The notes beneath the pieces are model-generated. The model did no database searches. It was not told where the DNA came from and saw only the letters and a list, made by a program, of their open reading frames with translations. Made by a program: the position numbers and the translations under genes. From Crambe crambe (taxonomy: Eukaryota > Porifera > Demospongiae > Poecilosclerida > Crambeidae): a DNA stretch of 64,000 nucleotides. The stretch covers positions 2,885,501-2,949,500 of the forward strand of contig OZ004583.1 of NCBI GenBank assembly GCA_963924555.1. Direction: 5' to 3'. Shown in pieces: positions 47,927 through 63,999 of the stretch; position 1 is the stretch's first letter; each line of letters opens with the position of its first letter.

Positions 47927-49159
47927 ATGGGTTGCCCCATGATGGACAAGAAGAAGGCTGTGGAAACAGTCACTGAATACCCGTACGAAGCTTTGTACAG
48001 GCCCTGGAGCTGGATTCTCTCCAGTTTTTCGAACCTGATCATCTTTGCAGTTCTCGTAGGCTTTGCTTATTTTTACTACAAGACACAGAAAAGGAGGAAG
48101 AGACCTTCCGTGACCTATAGGACGATACAGATGCGTGAAGCTGCTCCTGAAGAGAACAAGATCACTGCGTTGGTGACTGGAGGAAATGGATTATTAGGGA
48201 GGGAAATAGTGAAATCTCTAATAGCTGATGGGGGCTATCTGATCTATTCCTTAGATCTGCTTCTTCCTACTGAAGAAGAACGAAATGGAGGTGTATATAC
48301 GTATATTCAGGCCGATATTACCAATATAGATGACCTCATCATTGCTTTTAAAGGCGTTGACACGGTGTTCCACTGTGCAGGTATAACTCCCAACTCTATA
48401 CATCATTCCAGTAAAGATTTCTACCAAGTTAATGTATCGGGTACTGAAAACGTCATCAAAGCATGTACAGAGTGTCAGGTTAAGCGACTTGTGTACACCA
48501 GCTCTGCAAGTGTAACACTCAGTAAGGATCCCAAAACGGTTTCAGTGGATTGTGACGAATCGTACCCACTTCCAAGTGATCCGTTGAATCCGTACATTGG
48601 TTCCAAAGGAAGCGCAGAGAAACTTGTTCGAGCAGCTAATGGAAAGGAGGGATTATTGACATGTGTTTTGAGACCAAATGGATTCATAGAGAGTATCTTT
48701 GCTGGAATTGAGAAGAATCTGTATAACTTTGATGGAGCTGATTTCGAGTTTTCACTTGTATCTGTACATTCGGCTGCTGAAGCTCATGTATTGGCAGAGA
48801 AGAAACTTGTGCAAGATGGAGGAGAAAGTGTGGTTGCTGGAAAAGCATATAACATCAATGACCAGAAAACATCTCTAAAAGAAATTGCTGATTTCGTAGC
48901 ATCAGAGAAAAGTATCTCACCAATGTATCTTCCATTTTCAATAATCCGATTTCTAGCCAAGGTTAATGAAACAGTGTATTGGTTGACTGGTTTTGTTGCT
49001 ATAAGTGAGTCATTGACTACCATGAATACAGATTTGAAAACCCATACGTACACATGTGACTTAGCTCGGCAGGAACTAGGATGGGGTTTGAGCCCACCAT
49101 GGAAGGAAGTGGTGAAAAATCTGCTCAAAAATAAAGACCAAAGCAAAAAGGAACAATAA
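47927..49159 (+). CDS. 3beta-hydroxysteroid dehydrogenase / NSDHL-like short-chain enzyme, membrane anchored
   Basis: Single exon, 410 aa. A membrane helix at about residues 33-52 is followed by basic residues (KRRKR). The Rossmann domain has TGGNGLLG (84-91) for NAD(P), an acidic residue at the second strand end (D110), FHCAG (148-152) and VNVSGTENVIKAC, all typical of the 3beta-HSD family. Catalytic residues are S192/S193 in YTSSAS and Y223 with K227 (YxxxK). The family oxidises 3-hydroxy groups of sterols or related substrates with NAD; anchoring suggests an ER or other membrane location. The substrate cannot be told from sequence. Lack of introns may indicate retroposition or simply local style. 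The C-terminus KNLLKNKDQSKKEQ is shared with the next gene. Confidence 0.85.
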   Translation: MGCPMMDKKKAVETVTEYPYEALYRPWSWILSSFSNLIIFAVLVGFAYFYYKTQKRRKRPSVTYRTIQMREAAPEENKITALVTGGNGLLGREIVKSLIADGGYLIYSLDLLLPTEEERNGGVYTYIQADITNIDDLIIAFKGVDTVFHCAGITPNSIHHSSKDFYQVNVSGTENVIKACTECQVKRLVYTSSASVTLSKDPKTVSVDCDESYPLPSDPLNPYIGSKGSAEKLVRAANGKEGLLTCVLRPNGFIESIFAGIEKNLYNFDGADFEFSLVSVHSAAEAHVLAEKKLVQDGGESVVAGKAYNINDQKTSLKEIADFVASEKSISPMYLPFSIIRFLAKVNETVYWLTGFVAISESLTTMNTDLKTHTYTCDLARQELGWGLSPPWKEVVKNLLKNKDQSKKEQ

Positions 49160-49430
49160 GGAACAATAATTGTAGTATTGTTATTTTTTATGATTAAATG
49201 TCTTGCTCTGGTCCAAAGTGCTCACACCCTGACCTCCCTATGATGGCCAGCAAAGAAACTAGAAAAGTTCTGGAGAGAATAAAGATGAAAAGTAACATGT
49301 GACACTTATTCTAACCGGCACCTATAAACGTGGGCGTGTACAAAGATTGCGTGGGCGTAGATCTAGACCCCGCCCGGCATCGCCCACCAATGCAACAAAG
49401 GCATAGTTAATTAATACAAGGGTCTAAGTC

Positions 49431-50265
49431 ATGTCCTCGGAAAAAGCTCCTGCTCCAGTGGGCGAGACTGATCAAGATTTGGCAGCAAGCATGTCCTCTA
49501 TGAAAGTGTTGGCTTCTCCATCAGTACTGAGTGAGAGTGATGATCACCCTACCCTGTCCCCTATAAACCGTGTGTTGCTTAGTAGTGCCACCTGTGCTGA
49601 CACAAATACAATATCTTCTAAGGAAAATATCACTACTGTAGAAACCCCTGAAAGGAAAATTGGCCTGTTTGACTCTCTCGATAAGCTCTTCAAACTGACA
49701 GCTGCTGGTTATGTCCAGAGAACAGATATTGATGATTCATTTGAGCATGTTTGCAGAGAATTGGAGGCTATTTGCCAGGCGGTGATCAAGTTGGAGCAAT
49801 CTGATCAAGTCAAGTGTGCTGATGAGATAGGAGAAAGGGCTGAATTCACCACTGTGCTAGTGCCATTTATGGCACAGGTGTATAAAGGTAGGTGTCAGTG
49901 GCTCTAAATAATGACTTATTAATCCACTCTCAGAGTTTTATTACCTGTGCAGCAGGGGTAAAGTAATCAGGTCTGATATTCAGCAAAAAACAAAATAAAA
50001 ACAAAACGCTGTGGCTATGGCTCTGGCAGCTGGATAGTTGGCAGTGGTGGCACTTAGAAATTTTTCTGAAGAAAGAAAAAAGCAACCCAAGTTGGGATTC
50101 AAACCCAACACACTCCCCGATGCACTATGCTCCGTATAGACCTAGCCCTAGTCCTCCAGCCCTATCCTTTTAATTATTAGCTATAGACTGCCAAATAGGG
50201 AAGTACCACTAAACAGCTTACCTATTTTGATGAAATGGTGTACCACTTCTTTGATATCCAGAAAT

Positions 50266-50362
<97 letters not shown>

Positions 50363-53300
50363 ATAGCACTCAGCAATGGCTCTGAACTCAAGTGCCTATG
50401 TTACTGGCAATATCTTCTTCTTACCCTTGCCAAGGCCTCAGAAATGTTCTCTCTGAAGATTGTGAAGGAAAATATACACTTTGAAATGATCAAACAACTT
50501 ATTGATCCCCCTAAGTCAGTGGAGCACCAGGATGTAGGTTTACAACACTTTCACTGCAGGCTTTTGACGACCTAGAAAACAATCCACCTTTATTATAGGC
50601 ACTAAGTAATGCAGAGTCCCTAGGAAGAATAAAAGTCAAGGGTCACATAATGCTGTCAAAATCTAAATCAGCTACTGAAGTAGCTATATACATGTGTTGT
50701 TTGTTTGTTTGTTTGTTTATTTTGTTTGTTGTTGTTGTTGTTGTTGTTTTTTAGCTCCTAGCATACTTCATTAAAATGGCCATGCGTGTAATTCTGACAC
50801 TCATTCAGAGGAAGGAACTTCACCACTACTTCAGTAACTGTCATTATGCTGACGTTCTCATCACATTATCAAGCAAATTTTCTTTTGGTAATTTGGCTAA
50901 AATCTCTCTGGCCATTTTATCTCAACAGCTTGACCCCAACCAGGCAGCAAGGAGCCTCAGCCTCGTGCCATCAGATGTTAAAATCATTCTCAAGGTTTTA
51001 TCCAATCAGATGCTCTCTGAATGTGAAATAAAGGAGTCTTGGCATATTTTGCCCAAGGATGGGCTCATTTTGGCACTGAAAGGTTTCTGCTCACTCAGAA
51101 ATAACTGTTTGGAGTTTATCAAGCAAGGAGGCCTTGGTATCTTGAGCAACATGCTGGATAGCATCCAAGCTGAAGAACTGAAGGTTACTCTATCGCTTCT
51201 ATGGCAGCTTTCATATTGTGTGGGGCACGAAATGGGAGAGAGTAATCTTGTTGACAAAATACATCATCTTTCCATCGATGAAGGGAGCAATTTGCTTGCT
51301 CTCAAGACTTCAGTACTTAATTGTCTTCTTCATACTCTTCCAGAAGGTAAGCAAGGTTCCTGTGAGGGAGAAATTTGCTCCCATACAAGGTATGTGTGTG
51401 ATGTTATTAATCTTTTTGCTTGCAGATGATAAAAGTTGCTGCATGTATGTGGAGTTAGCATATGAACATGAGCTTTATGAGGAATGTGTGCGTTTTTGTG
51501 AAGAAGTGACCAAAAAAAGTTCCAAGTATAAAACAACGACAACTAATAAGGTTGCTCTGTTCCATGGTAAAGCATGTTACTATATTTTCAATCAAGATCT
51601 GTTGGCACTCAAAAAGGTCCCCAAGACTAGCCCTCAGTACTTCAAAGAGAAGGAAATTTGCCTTAAAAAAGCAAAGCAGGCAATTCGTTTGCTTGGGGAT
51701 GCTTTAGATAACAATGTTCTTGATGTCGAAGGTAGCCACTTGCTTGACACTGTAACAATGCTTGCCTTATCAGAGTCTTCTACCTCAAATCGGTGTCTAC
51801 TCTGCCGATCAAAGCAGAGGAAGCTTGTTCAAAGCCACATCTGTCCACATGCAGTCCTACGTGACTTTGCTGAGGTGTGTGGCACTCCTGAAGGTGCCAA
51901 GCCTTTTTTGGTCAACTGGCCATGGCAGCCTGCCCTGAGTGGTAACTGGAAATCTGCTGGTCAAATCTCAGTCAACCTATTATGTCACAACTGCGAACTG
52001 ATCCTCAGCAAGAATGAATCACTCTTCTTGCCCAAGTTTTTTCGGAAGTTTTATGACCGAAACAATCCATCTCATATTGAAATTGGGCAAGAAATTGAGT
52101 ATGGCGAGTGGCTGTATCAATTCTTCATCGGCCTCATTTTCCGTGGAATGGCTTTCCAATACTCGGGGGGTAGGGAAAATTTTCTTAACGAAGATGAAGT
52201 TTATTCTGTCTTTGTACAATGTAGAGAGGCTCTGCTGAACTCAAAGAGTGGTCCACAGGTTTCCTTGTATATAGCCCCAATTGCATCCACCGACCAATTA
52301 GAGCTAACCTCTCTGATCAACCTTGTCATTCACCTCCCTTACCAAGTGTTCTTCACTCACATGAAATCTGTCTTTAGAGAGATCCAGTTGTCGTCTCAAG
52401 CTCTTTCTTACACATTCCGTATTGGTATGATAATGGCTACAGTGAATTTTTCGCCAGCACATTGGAAGGCACATGAATCTTCCATCATCTCACCAAGCAA
52501 AGGCACCTTCAGGGTACCACCAAATAGTGACCGTCGTCAGACCATTCCCGATGCACTCTGGGAGACTCTGCTCATTAAGGCTATCGATATGGAAAAGCAG
52601 ATGATGGAGCAACCACAGAGGAAAATAATACCAGTAGATTCAACACCATCTACCTCCTTTATGAAAAGCATTTGGGATGCTACAAGCACCAGCAAGAGAG
52701 AGGTAAAAGAATCTTTCCTTGAGTTTCATCCAAAGATCATCAACTATATTCCCAGTACAATATCTGTTATTCACTTCCATGAATTTAACAATCCAACTGG
52801 GAACCTCAAACTTCCTAGTGATCATAGAGTCCTTCTTCATCTCACTATTCCACAACAGGATTTGTTAATAGGAAACACAGCTTTCATAGTAACTGGAGAA
52901 GGACCTGGCTATGGTAGCAACAACCCTTACCTGATTTTTCACCATTATGAACCTGGACTTCAAACGAACTATGGTTTCTTTTTTTCACCAAGCACTTTTG
53001 AGTTCGAGTGTCATCTTCCTGATCATGCTACAAAGAGATTTCTTGACGATGGTTTAAAAGCAAGTGGACTCATGGAGAAGAGTAAGGGCCTGATATCACT
53101 TGTTCTGAAGACCAAAGGATTTCGAAATTATCAGTCCCTGCAATATTGGGTTCATGCAAAGAGGCAAGTTCCTATATACATTTGCATTATTGTTATAGTG
53201 TCCTCAAAATAAATTATTGTTCTATAATATATAGCCAAGGCTATAGGTTTAGTCTGGGTGGCCGAAGTATAGCTACCCACCAAATACAAGGAGCCAGACC

Positions 53301-54406
53301 ACTAAAAATTATTACCTGCTGATAGACTAGCCTTGGGGGTTTGAATCCAGCTTAATGCATTTTTAATGGCAACCTAAACTAATTAACCCAGCCAACATAA
53401 ATTTCTCAAATAGCAAGTTTTGAAACTATACTGTTATGCTATTATAGGACTCCTTCAGTCTTGGACACCAAATGTAAATATATATGGAAATGACTCCAAG
53501 TGCTGGTATTGTAATGAACTGTGTGAGATCTGTTTCAAGCCCACTGTCCTTGGACCTTCTTGTACAGATTCAACCAACCGTCTCTTGCAGTTCTGCTCAG
53601 AGGAGTGCCATGATTTCTACAATCAAAAACCGGAGCCACAGAGTAAAGTTTTTTCTCCAGATGACCAAGATAACCCAGAGAGGAGGGTACTTGTTGGACA
53701 TAAGGAATATCTTCACCTCTCCTCATGTGGAAAGCTTGATGATGGCAGTGCCGGCTTCATTATGAGTGCATCACTGTGTGAAGGGGATGGCTCTGAAACC
53801 TTTCCCATTCAGCAGTATTATTTGAATTACCACTTGCGTACTCCTCAATATCAATGCTACTATGAACTTTTGATCAGTGATAACCTTGAAGCACTTGATT
53901 CAGTTTCCTACACAGGGGCTACTTGCAACCTCTTCAAGCAAGGTGATGAGAATGCCATTAAGCAGAAGGTCTTGGGCATAGTTTCCAATATTATAAGGGA
54001 GTTTGGTGGATTGGGAGTGTCTGACTTTTTGGAAAAAGTAAGACTTTACAACTTAATGGGCGCTTCATGCATGATTTGTAGCAAAGATAGTGACAGGAAA
54101 GATGAATCAGCAACTGCCCATGGGGAAGTATCGGTTCAAGGTTCCTATAAGAAAGAGGAAAGTGGACAAGTTGCAAAGGGTCTTGACACAGCAGATAAGT
54201 TGGTGATAAGTCCACATCAACTGCTAGCCTTACTTGAGCAGTGTGGGGGCGATCACAAGAAGGTTGCAGGAATGATACAGGATTTGATGGCTTCAAATTC
54301 AGGGAATCAACATGGGCTTGAGCCCTGCGTCAGTGAACCAGGTGAGAAGGAGAAAGAAGTAATTAAAAGTCTGCTCCAAAATAAAGATCAAACCAAGAAG
54401 GAATAG
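49431..54406 (+). CDS. Large uncharacterised protein with ARM/TPR-like helices and two zinc-binding-like clusters
   Basis: Modelled as exons 49431-49887, 50367-50533, 50755-51346, 51426-53167, 53459-54406, giving 1301 aa. The last junction is uncertain: phase 0 with donor CAA-GTTCCT, while a better GC-type donor (AG-GCAAGT at 53164) would be out of phase. Residues 1-120 are Ser/Thr rich. About 210-400 is alpha-helical with ARM-like spacing (GLGILSNMLDS), and about 410-500 is TPR-like. C529-x2-C532, SHICP (H543) and C592-x2-C595 form a treble-clef or HNH-like pattern. A second cluster has C1001, C1004, C1008, C1011, C1021, C1032 and C1036. Near the end, LLALLEQCGGDHKKVAGMI looks UBA-like. No signal peptide or membrane helix, so probably intracellular. 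I do not recognise the family. The tail KSLLQNKDQTKKE matches the upstream gene. Confidence 0.7.
50270..50360. repeat. (CT)n tract forming the polypyrimidine tract of an acceptor
   Basis: About 90 bp of CT ending six bases before the exon at 50367. Confidence 0.9.
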
Positions 54407-54843
54407 CTAACAACATTAGCTTAGTAGGAAAAAAAAGTATGTGTGTGTGAAAATTTCTTGTAATCTAATAGCTATAGCTATTTTATTAAAAATTGTTGCC
54501 TACCATGTTGTTATTGCTTTACTTTTATAATTGTGGAAGATGCCTAGAACTCCTTTTACAGGTCAGAGACTGAAAAATTTTTGTGCAGGTGCTGTATAAT
54601 AATTATATAGAATTACAGGTACACCAGTTAGTAACATTTCATGTTAGTTGTTACACCAGGTAATTATTTTGAGTTTTGAACAGGACCAGCCCTAGCCCTA
54701 GCCCCTAGCCCTAGCCCTTGAAAACAATAACCCAATTTACGGTAGCTAGCTATGCACTGTAAGCAACATTACTCATTCTTGAGCCAATGACAATTCTGCA
54801 TTTTACTTAGTACATGTATGCAAAAAAAAACAAATAAAACAAA
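54407..54843. other. 3' flank between convergent genes, no gene seen
   Basis: A possible polyadenylation signal ATTAAA lies at 54485-54490 for the upstream gene. CCCTAGCCCTAGC-type sequence near 54690 is a short local repeat. Confidence 0.5.
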
Positions 54844-55185
54844 ATTCAATAGAATTAGTTCTCATAAAATTAGCTTATGAAACAAACCACCAACGTTTCG
54901 ACCAGAATACTCTAGCCTTCATCAGGGTGATACAAAAAATGCACACAGAAACGTCCTTATATAGCTACGCTCGTTATCTAGACAACGCACATGCAAACGC
55001 CTATGGATATTATATTATAGCATGCCAATACCTGAAGTCATAAACAAAATTACTTAATTCAGTTGTGCAGACTGGGTTAGAGTTTCAATAGCTCTTTTGA
55101 TCTGTGCTCTTTGCCTCCGTTTCTGTATGAATCAAACAACACTTCGGAATGATCATGGGGACAGGAAAGCTATTAATCCTATTAT
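54844..55185 (-). mobile_element. Probable Penelope-like element fragment downstream of UTP23
   Basis: Non-coding segment on the UTP23 strand ending with a hammerhead ribozyme and a 3' flank of about 45 bp (CATAAGCTAATTTTATGAGA) that recurs at 59206-59293. The upstream limit is a guess. Assignment rests on the ribozyme type (very short stem III), which established work links to Penelope-like retroelements; no RT or GIY-YIG coding remains. Confidence 0.5.
54886..54931 (-). ncRNA. Hammerhead ribozyme motif (type I, minimal stem III)
   Basis: Reading the minus strand: stem I 5' strand AUCACC; core CUGAUGA (54925-54919); one extra A; stem II GGCUAGA with loop GUAU and partner UCUGGUC (seven pairs, two G-U); GAAA (54899-54896); CGUU; then stem I 3' strand GGUGGU (six pairs, one G-U). 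Cleavage is expected after the U of GUU, at 54892. Stem III is only the self-complementary ACGU, so activity would need dimerisation as described for Penelope-type hammerheads. The extra A after CUGAUGA is a deviation that could lower activity. Confidence 0.75.
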
Positions 55186-55191
55186 GTATGT

Positions 55192-57332
55192 TTACACCAA
55201 GACCTTGCTATGACTGAGTCCACTTGAAGCAGTAGCCCGCCTTCCTTGGCTCCTCATCTTGGAACTCTTCTTGACTGAGAGAGGGTTGGGTCCCTTAGCT
55301 TTTCTTTTCTTGGGCTTCTTCGTGGCATCAACCCCTACCTTGTCTCCAGCTACAGCACTCAGTTGCTCCAGGACTGATTTCTGGTATTCGGATGGTTCTA
55401 CTTTGGCTGCTACTAGCTGCGAAATGCACATGAAGGGGGAATCATCATAATAAACATGCAGGGATTAGAAGAGGGGGGAGCTAAGTGTTGGCTGCTGACT
55501 AAGTACAATTGGGGTTAGCTACAAAAAAGCAACCACAAAAATACAGACATTTTACCCCATGACCATATGGAAAAATCTAATTAGAGCACACCAGGGACCC
55601 AATATTCAAGCTAATCAGTTTTGTTAATGCTGCTTGAGCTATGCTCCATATTGCGTGGGTTAGTTGTGGGCATAATGAAATTTTTTGGTTCATGCTAATT
55701 TTTATGTAAATTTACCTCTTCAGCTTTATGCTGAGTAGTGGCAGTAGGTTTTTCCAAGACTATAGTGTTTCTGACAATATGTAAGAGAGGAATGCCTGGA
55801 ATTTTTTCAAGTTGCTGCCTCAACTCTGGGTCTTGGCTTGCCACAAAGTAATGATGAGGGTTCTCCTCACCTTCATGCAGTTATCAAAAATGTTGTAAAA
55901 TACTGTATACCATTGAAGTTCATAATTATAATAACTAGAAAACTAATCAGCACAAAACATATTAAGCTTCCAAAAATGTGTATAATAACCCATCTGGAAT
56001 GCCAGAGTACTAATAATTGAGCACCAAATTTCTAGCCCTGGAAGTCAAGAGGAGTTATCGTGTACGCTGGCCACACCTCTCCCATTCATACAAACACAAA
56101 TTCAGCTCAGGCATGCTTGGGTTTACACATGGTATCACAGTCATTATTATTGCCATCACTATTGCTCCCTCAAACATTGGAACATTGTGGATTACCACTT
56201 CTGGGTGTTCCAGAATGCCCGCAGCAGTACATTGCTATAGCGGCTTGGTGAGAACTGGATGACAGCCATACTCCTGTTCTGGTAAAGGGTAAACAAGATC
56301 ATAAGTACTTACCTACAAGTGATTGCACACACTCTGTGGCAGAGACTCCTTTCTTGGCATGACCACAGCTGCGTAGCAGAAATCTCTTTGCTATAAACAC
56401 AGCTCCACTTAGCTCTCTCCCCAGAGATATCAACTCTGATATAACACACTGACTTGTAACTGCAGAATAAGTAGTGTGTGAATTTTTTTCAGGGTAAAAT
56501 TTAAAAATGACTCAATAAAACACAAAATTTGTTCCTGCTATAATAAGTCACGCAGCTAAGATGATCATGAGAATACTTGAATGCTATTAGGTCTCTCAAC
56601 ACGTTCAACATCAACTGAATGTGCTTATTATGTTAACCATGGTATATCTTCCACTGGGATTTGCATCACTGCCTTACCCTAAGCAGAACACTTTTACCCT
56701 AATGTGAAGAGTTAAAGCAGCTTGTTGGGAGGCAGTGATGTAGGAATTGTTATTGAAGACAGCATAATTTTGATATTTGTTCACAGAAACTGCTAAGGTA
56801 AAAGCACAGATTAACCCTTTTTATTTAGCATAAATTTTCCCCCTTTATTATTATTATTATTATTATTATGAACAAACAGAACAAGTCAATTTTAGAAATC
56901 GTTTTTTTCTTATGTTAGCAAATGAATTTTTTTAGCCTTCTGAGAACCTGTAGAGCAAGGGTAAAAGAGAAAGAAGAATTCTTACTAAGTTTATACAGTC
57001 TTATGACCTTTGACCCGCTATCCCTACTTACTCTCATATACCCAGAGCAAACTTTGAATATCGAGATAATATGCTAGCCAGTAAAAGTGTATACTTTACC
57101 TAGTTTTACCTCTCCACCGAAATACTTTGGGAGCTGTTCCTTGAGTTGAATTTTACCCTTCAGAGCTGCCTGAGTAAATGTTCCATCCACTATGACAGAA
57201 AAAAAGTGATCTGGTTACAGTAAATTAAGACTAGCAAGGTTCACCTATAATCTGATAAGGTTCATGAAGACCAAAGTTCCTCTTATAAAAGTTTAGAACA
57301 CGCCTAGCCTGCTTGTAACGCTTGACTCTCAT
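55192..57332 (-). CDS. UTP23: rRNA-processing protein UTP23 (PIN-like domain, small-subunit processome)
   Basis: Exons in transcript order: 57332-57245, 57189-57100, 56459-56313, 55870-55716, 55416-55192; 705 nt, 234 aa, all phases join. It begins MRVKRYKQARRVLNFYKRNF, then PYQIIVDGTFTQAAL, ISELISLGRELSGA, a Cys/His cluster (RSCGHAKKGVSATEC), NPHHYFVASQDPEL and PLLHIVRNTIVLEKP, the order and spacing of the UTP23/FCF1 PIN-like family. The basic tail contains KGPNPLS followed by Lys/Ser residues, a UTP23 hallmark. Family role: nucleolar factor needed for 18S rRNA maturation and snoRNA release in 40S assembly. UTP23 usually lacks the full acidic PIN catalytic set, so it is likely a binding rather than nuclease subunit. 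It is divergent from nischarin across 277 bp. Confidence 0.93.
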
Positions 57333-57609
57333 ACTAACACAGTACAGGCCTAGGAGTGCGAGTGTACACACGTGTGCACGACTTACAAACCTAATTGAAG
57401 CGCACCTAATCCGTCAACGTAATACGTATACGTACACGTAAGAATACGGAGATTATGGAGCTCCTGTCGGTGCTAAAGTGTTTGTCCGAACCCCTGCTCT
57501 AAGCAGCGCTTCTCGAAACGAAGGAGCGAATTCATAGGAGGTGTGCTACTCGTTTGACTTCACTTGAGCTGGCTGGAGGTAGCTAATTCTACTTCACTGC
57601 AGCTTAAAA
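57333..57609. promoter_or_regulatory. Bidirectional promoter between UTP23 and nischarin
   Basis: 277 bp between the two start codons, more GC-rich and CpG-containing than the flanks (GTATACGTACACGTAAG, GCGCTTCTCGAAACG). No TATA box is seen. Confidence 0.5.
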
Positions 57610-62722
<5,113 letters not shown>

Positions 62723-63123
62723 GTGAGCATTAATTAGACACTTCCATACATGATACACTAGTAAGAGAGTGGACATTAGCTATGCAGAAGCTGTTATTGA
62801 TAACTATTATCTGACTTCAGATCTTTGATTAATCAACAGTTGGGAGTGTTGGCAGCCTTGATAATATTAGGAACAGGGTTGACACCCAAAATTATGTACA
62901 TAAAATGAGTATATTGTATTGACGACCATTACCTTACATTGGTCATTGGGAGCAGTTTTTCTGGACAACAGTATGTATGTACATGTATGGTAATTAAGAC
63001 AGAATACACTCTTTACACAAGTAAAAACACTCAAAAAGAAAATTAGTGGAGCTCAAGTTGCTCAAAAATTGGAGGTATGCATAGATATCGGGTTGATATG
63101 ATGTTCTTATAAAGTGAATTACT

Positions 63124-63999
63124 TCAGACATTGACCTGCAATGACCTGTAGGTCTTGGAGTAATAATCCTCAGCAAACTTGTGTATATTCGGAGACTCAT
63201 CTCTTGCTCGGTATTTGTAGTTCTTAGCCACCCATGCAAACACAACAAACGTGACCACCCCTATACCAACGTTGGTCAGATAGAAACTTGTCCCACAAGT
63301 CAAGGAGTATCGTTGACTTTCCCAGAACTTTGCAAAAGGGATCGTAACAACCAGAGTTAAGGCCTGAAACAAGATTCTGGTGGAGAAAAAGATACCAATG
63401 AGAAGACCCTTCATAGAGTAAGGACTCTGTGAGCAGATGAACTCCAGGACAGCGATATCGATAAGCATGTTGCACAGTGCTGAAAGAGCGTGCTCAGCGG
63501 TCAGGAAGTACACATTTTGATATAAATAGGAATGTGTTGTAGTATTTATGTAATAGTAATTCAATGTTGAAGAATTGACAATGAACATGCATTGATAGTC
63601 GGTTTCCTTGTGAACAATCACGTCCATTGCCAGAGTACAAAGCAGTGAGAGAATCACTAGGAGTAGCCCGAGGCCGATTCTCATCATGATTGTCTTGAGC
63701 ATCCCGGGAACGTGGGGTAGTACGAATGGACGGATCACGAAGAGATGAAGCGGAATACAGAGAACTACTAGTAGTGGAGATAATAAGCCACTGGTGATAA
63801 AGATGTAGCGAAGAGGTCCTCCGGTGTGCACTAAATCCCCATAGGTGTGATGCGATGTAGATTTGTGGAAAAATATGTTACCGTGTGTGGTGAATATCGG
63901 GAGCATTGCTTCTGATGCCACTTTGAGCATGAATATTGGTCCAGTGGCAATCAATACTTTCAGTATACCCAAGAATGCTTTGACATCTTCGACCTCCTC
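63124..63999 (-). CDS. SLC15 / POT-like proton-coupled transporter, C-terminal part
   Basis: Open from the window edge to a stop at 63124, 291 residues, the last exon of a gene whose 5' part lies outside. It begins EEVEDVKAFLGILKVL. About six hydrophobic segments follow, for example YIFITSGLLSPLLVVLCIPL and IGLGLLLVILSLLCTLAMDV, with a long extracellular loop bearing N-x-[ST] sites between two of them. The cytosolic end is WVAKNYKYRARDESPN with an EDYYSKTYR tail. The layout resembles the C-terminal half of proton-dependent oligopeptide transporters in sponges and other animals, which carry di/tripeptides or similar solutes. The diagnostic N-terminal POT motifs would lie outside the window, so the family call is moderate. 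Confidence 0.6.
   Translation of the reverse strand, partial: EEVEDVKAFLGILKVLIATGPIFMLKVASEAMLPIFTTHGNIFFHKSTSHHTYGDLVHTGGPLRYIFITSGLLSPLLVVLCIPLHLFVIRPFVLPHVPGMLKTIMMRIGLGLLLVILSLLCTLAMDVIVHKETDYQCMFIVNSSTLNYYYINTTTHSYLYQNVYFLTAEHALSALCNMLIDIAVLEFICSQSPYSMKGLLIGIFFSTRILFQALTLVVTIPFAKFWESQRYSLTCGTSFYLTNVGIGVVTFVVFAWVAKNYKYRARDESPNIHKFAEDYYSKTYRSLQVNV

Noticed and set aside
50080-50130. tRNA-like B box (minus strand GGTTTGAATCC within a T-arm-like hairpin)
   Set aside because: No matching acceptor stem or A box at the right distance; at most a SINE remnant.
53255-53350. Second B-box-like sequence (GGTTTGAATCC) with a distant A-box-like TGGCCGAAGT
   Set aside because: The spacing of about 80 bp and lack of cloverleaf stems do not support a tRNA gene.
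54680-54720. CCCTAGCCCTAG-type repeat resembling telomeric DNA
   Set aside because: The unit is not the animal telomere repeat, is short and irregular, and lies between ordinary genes.
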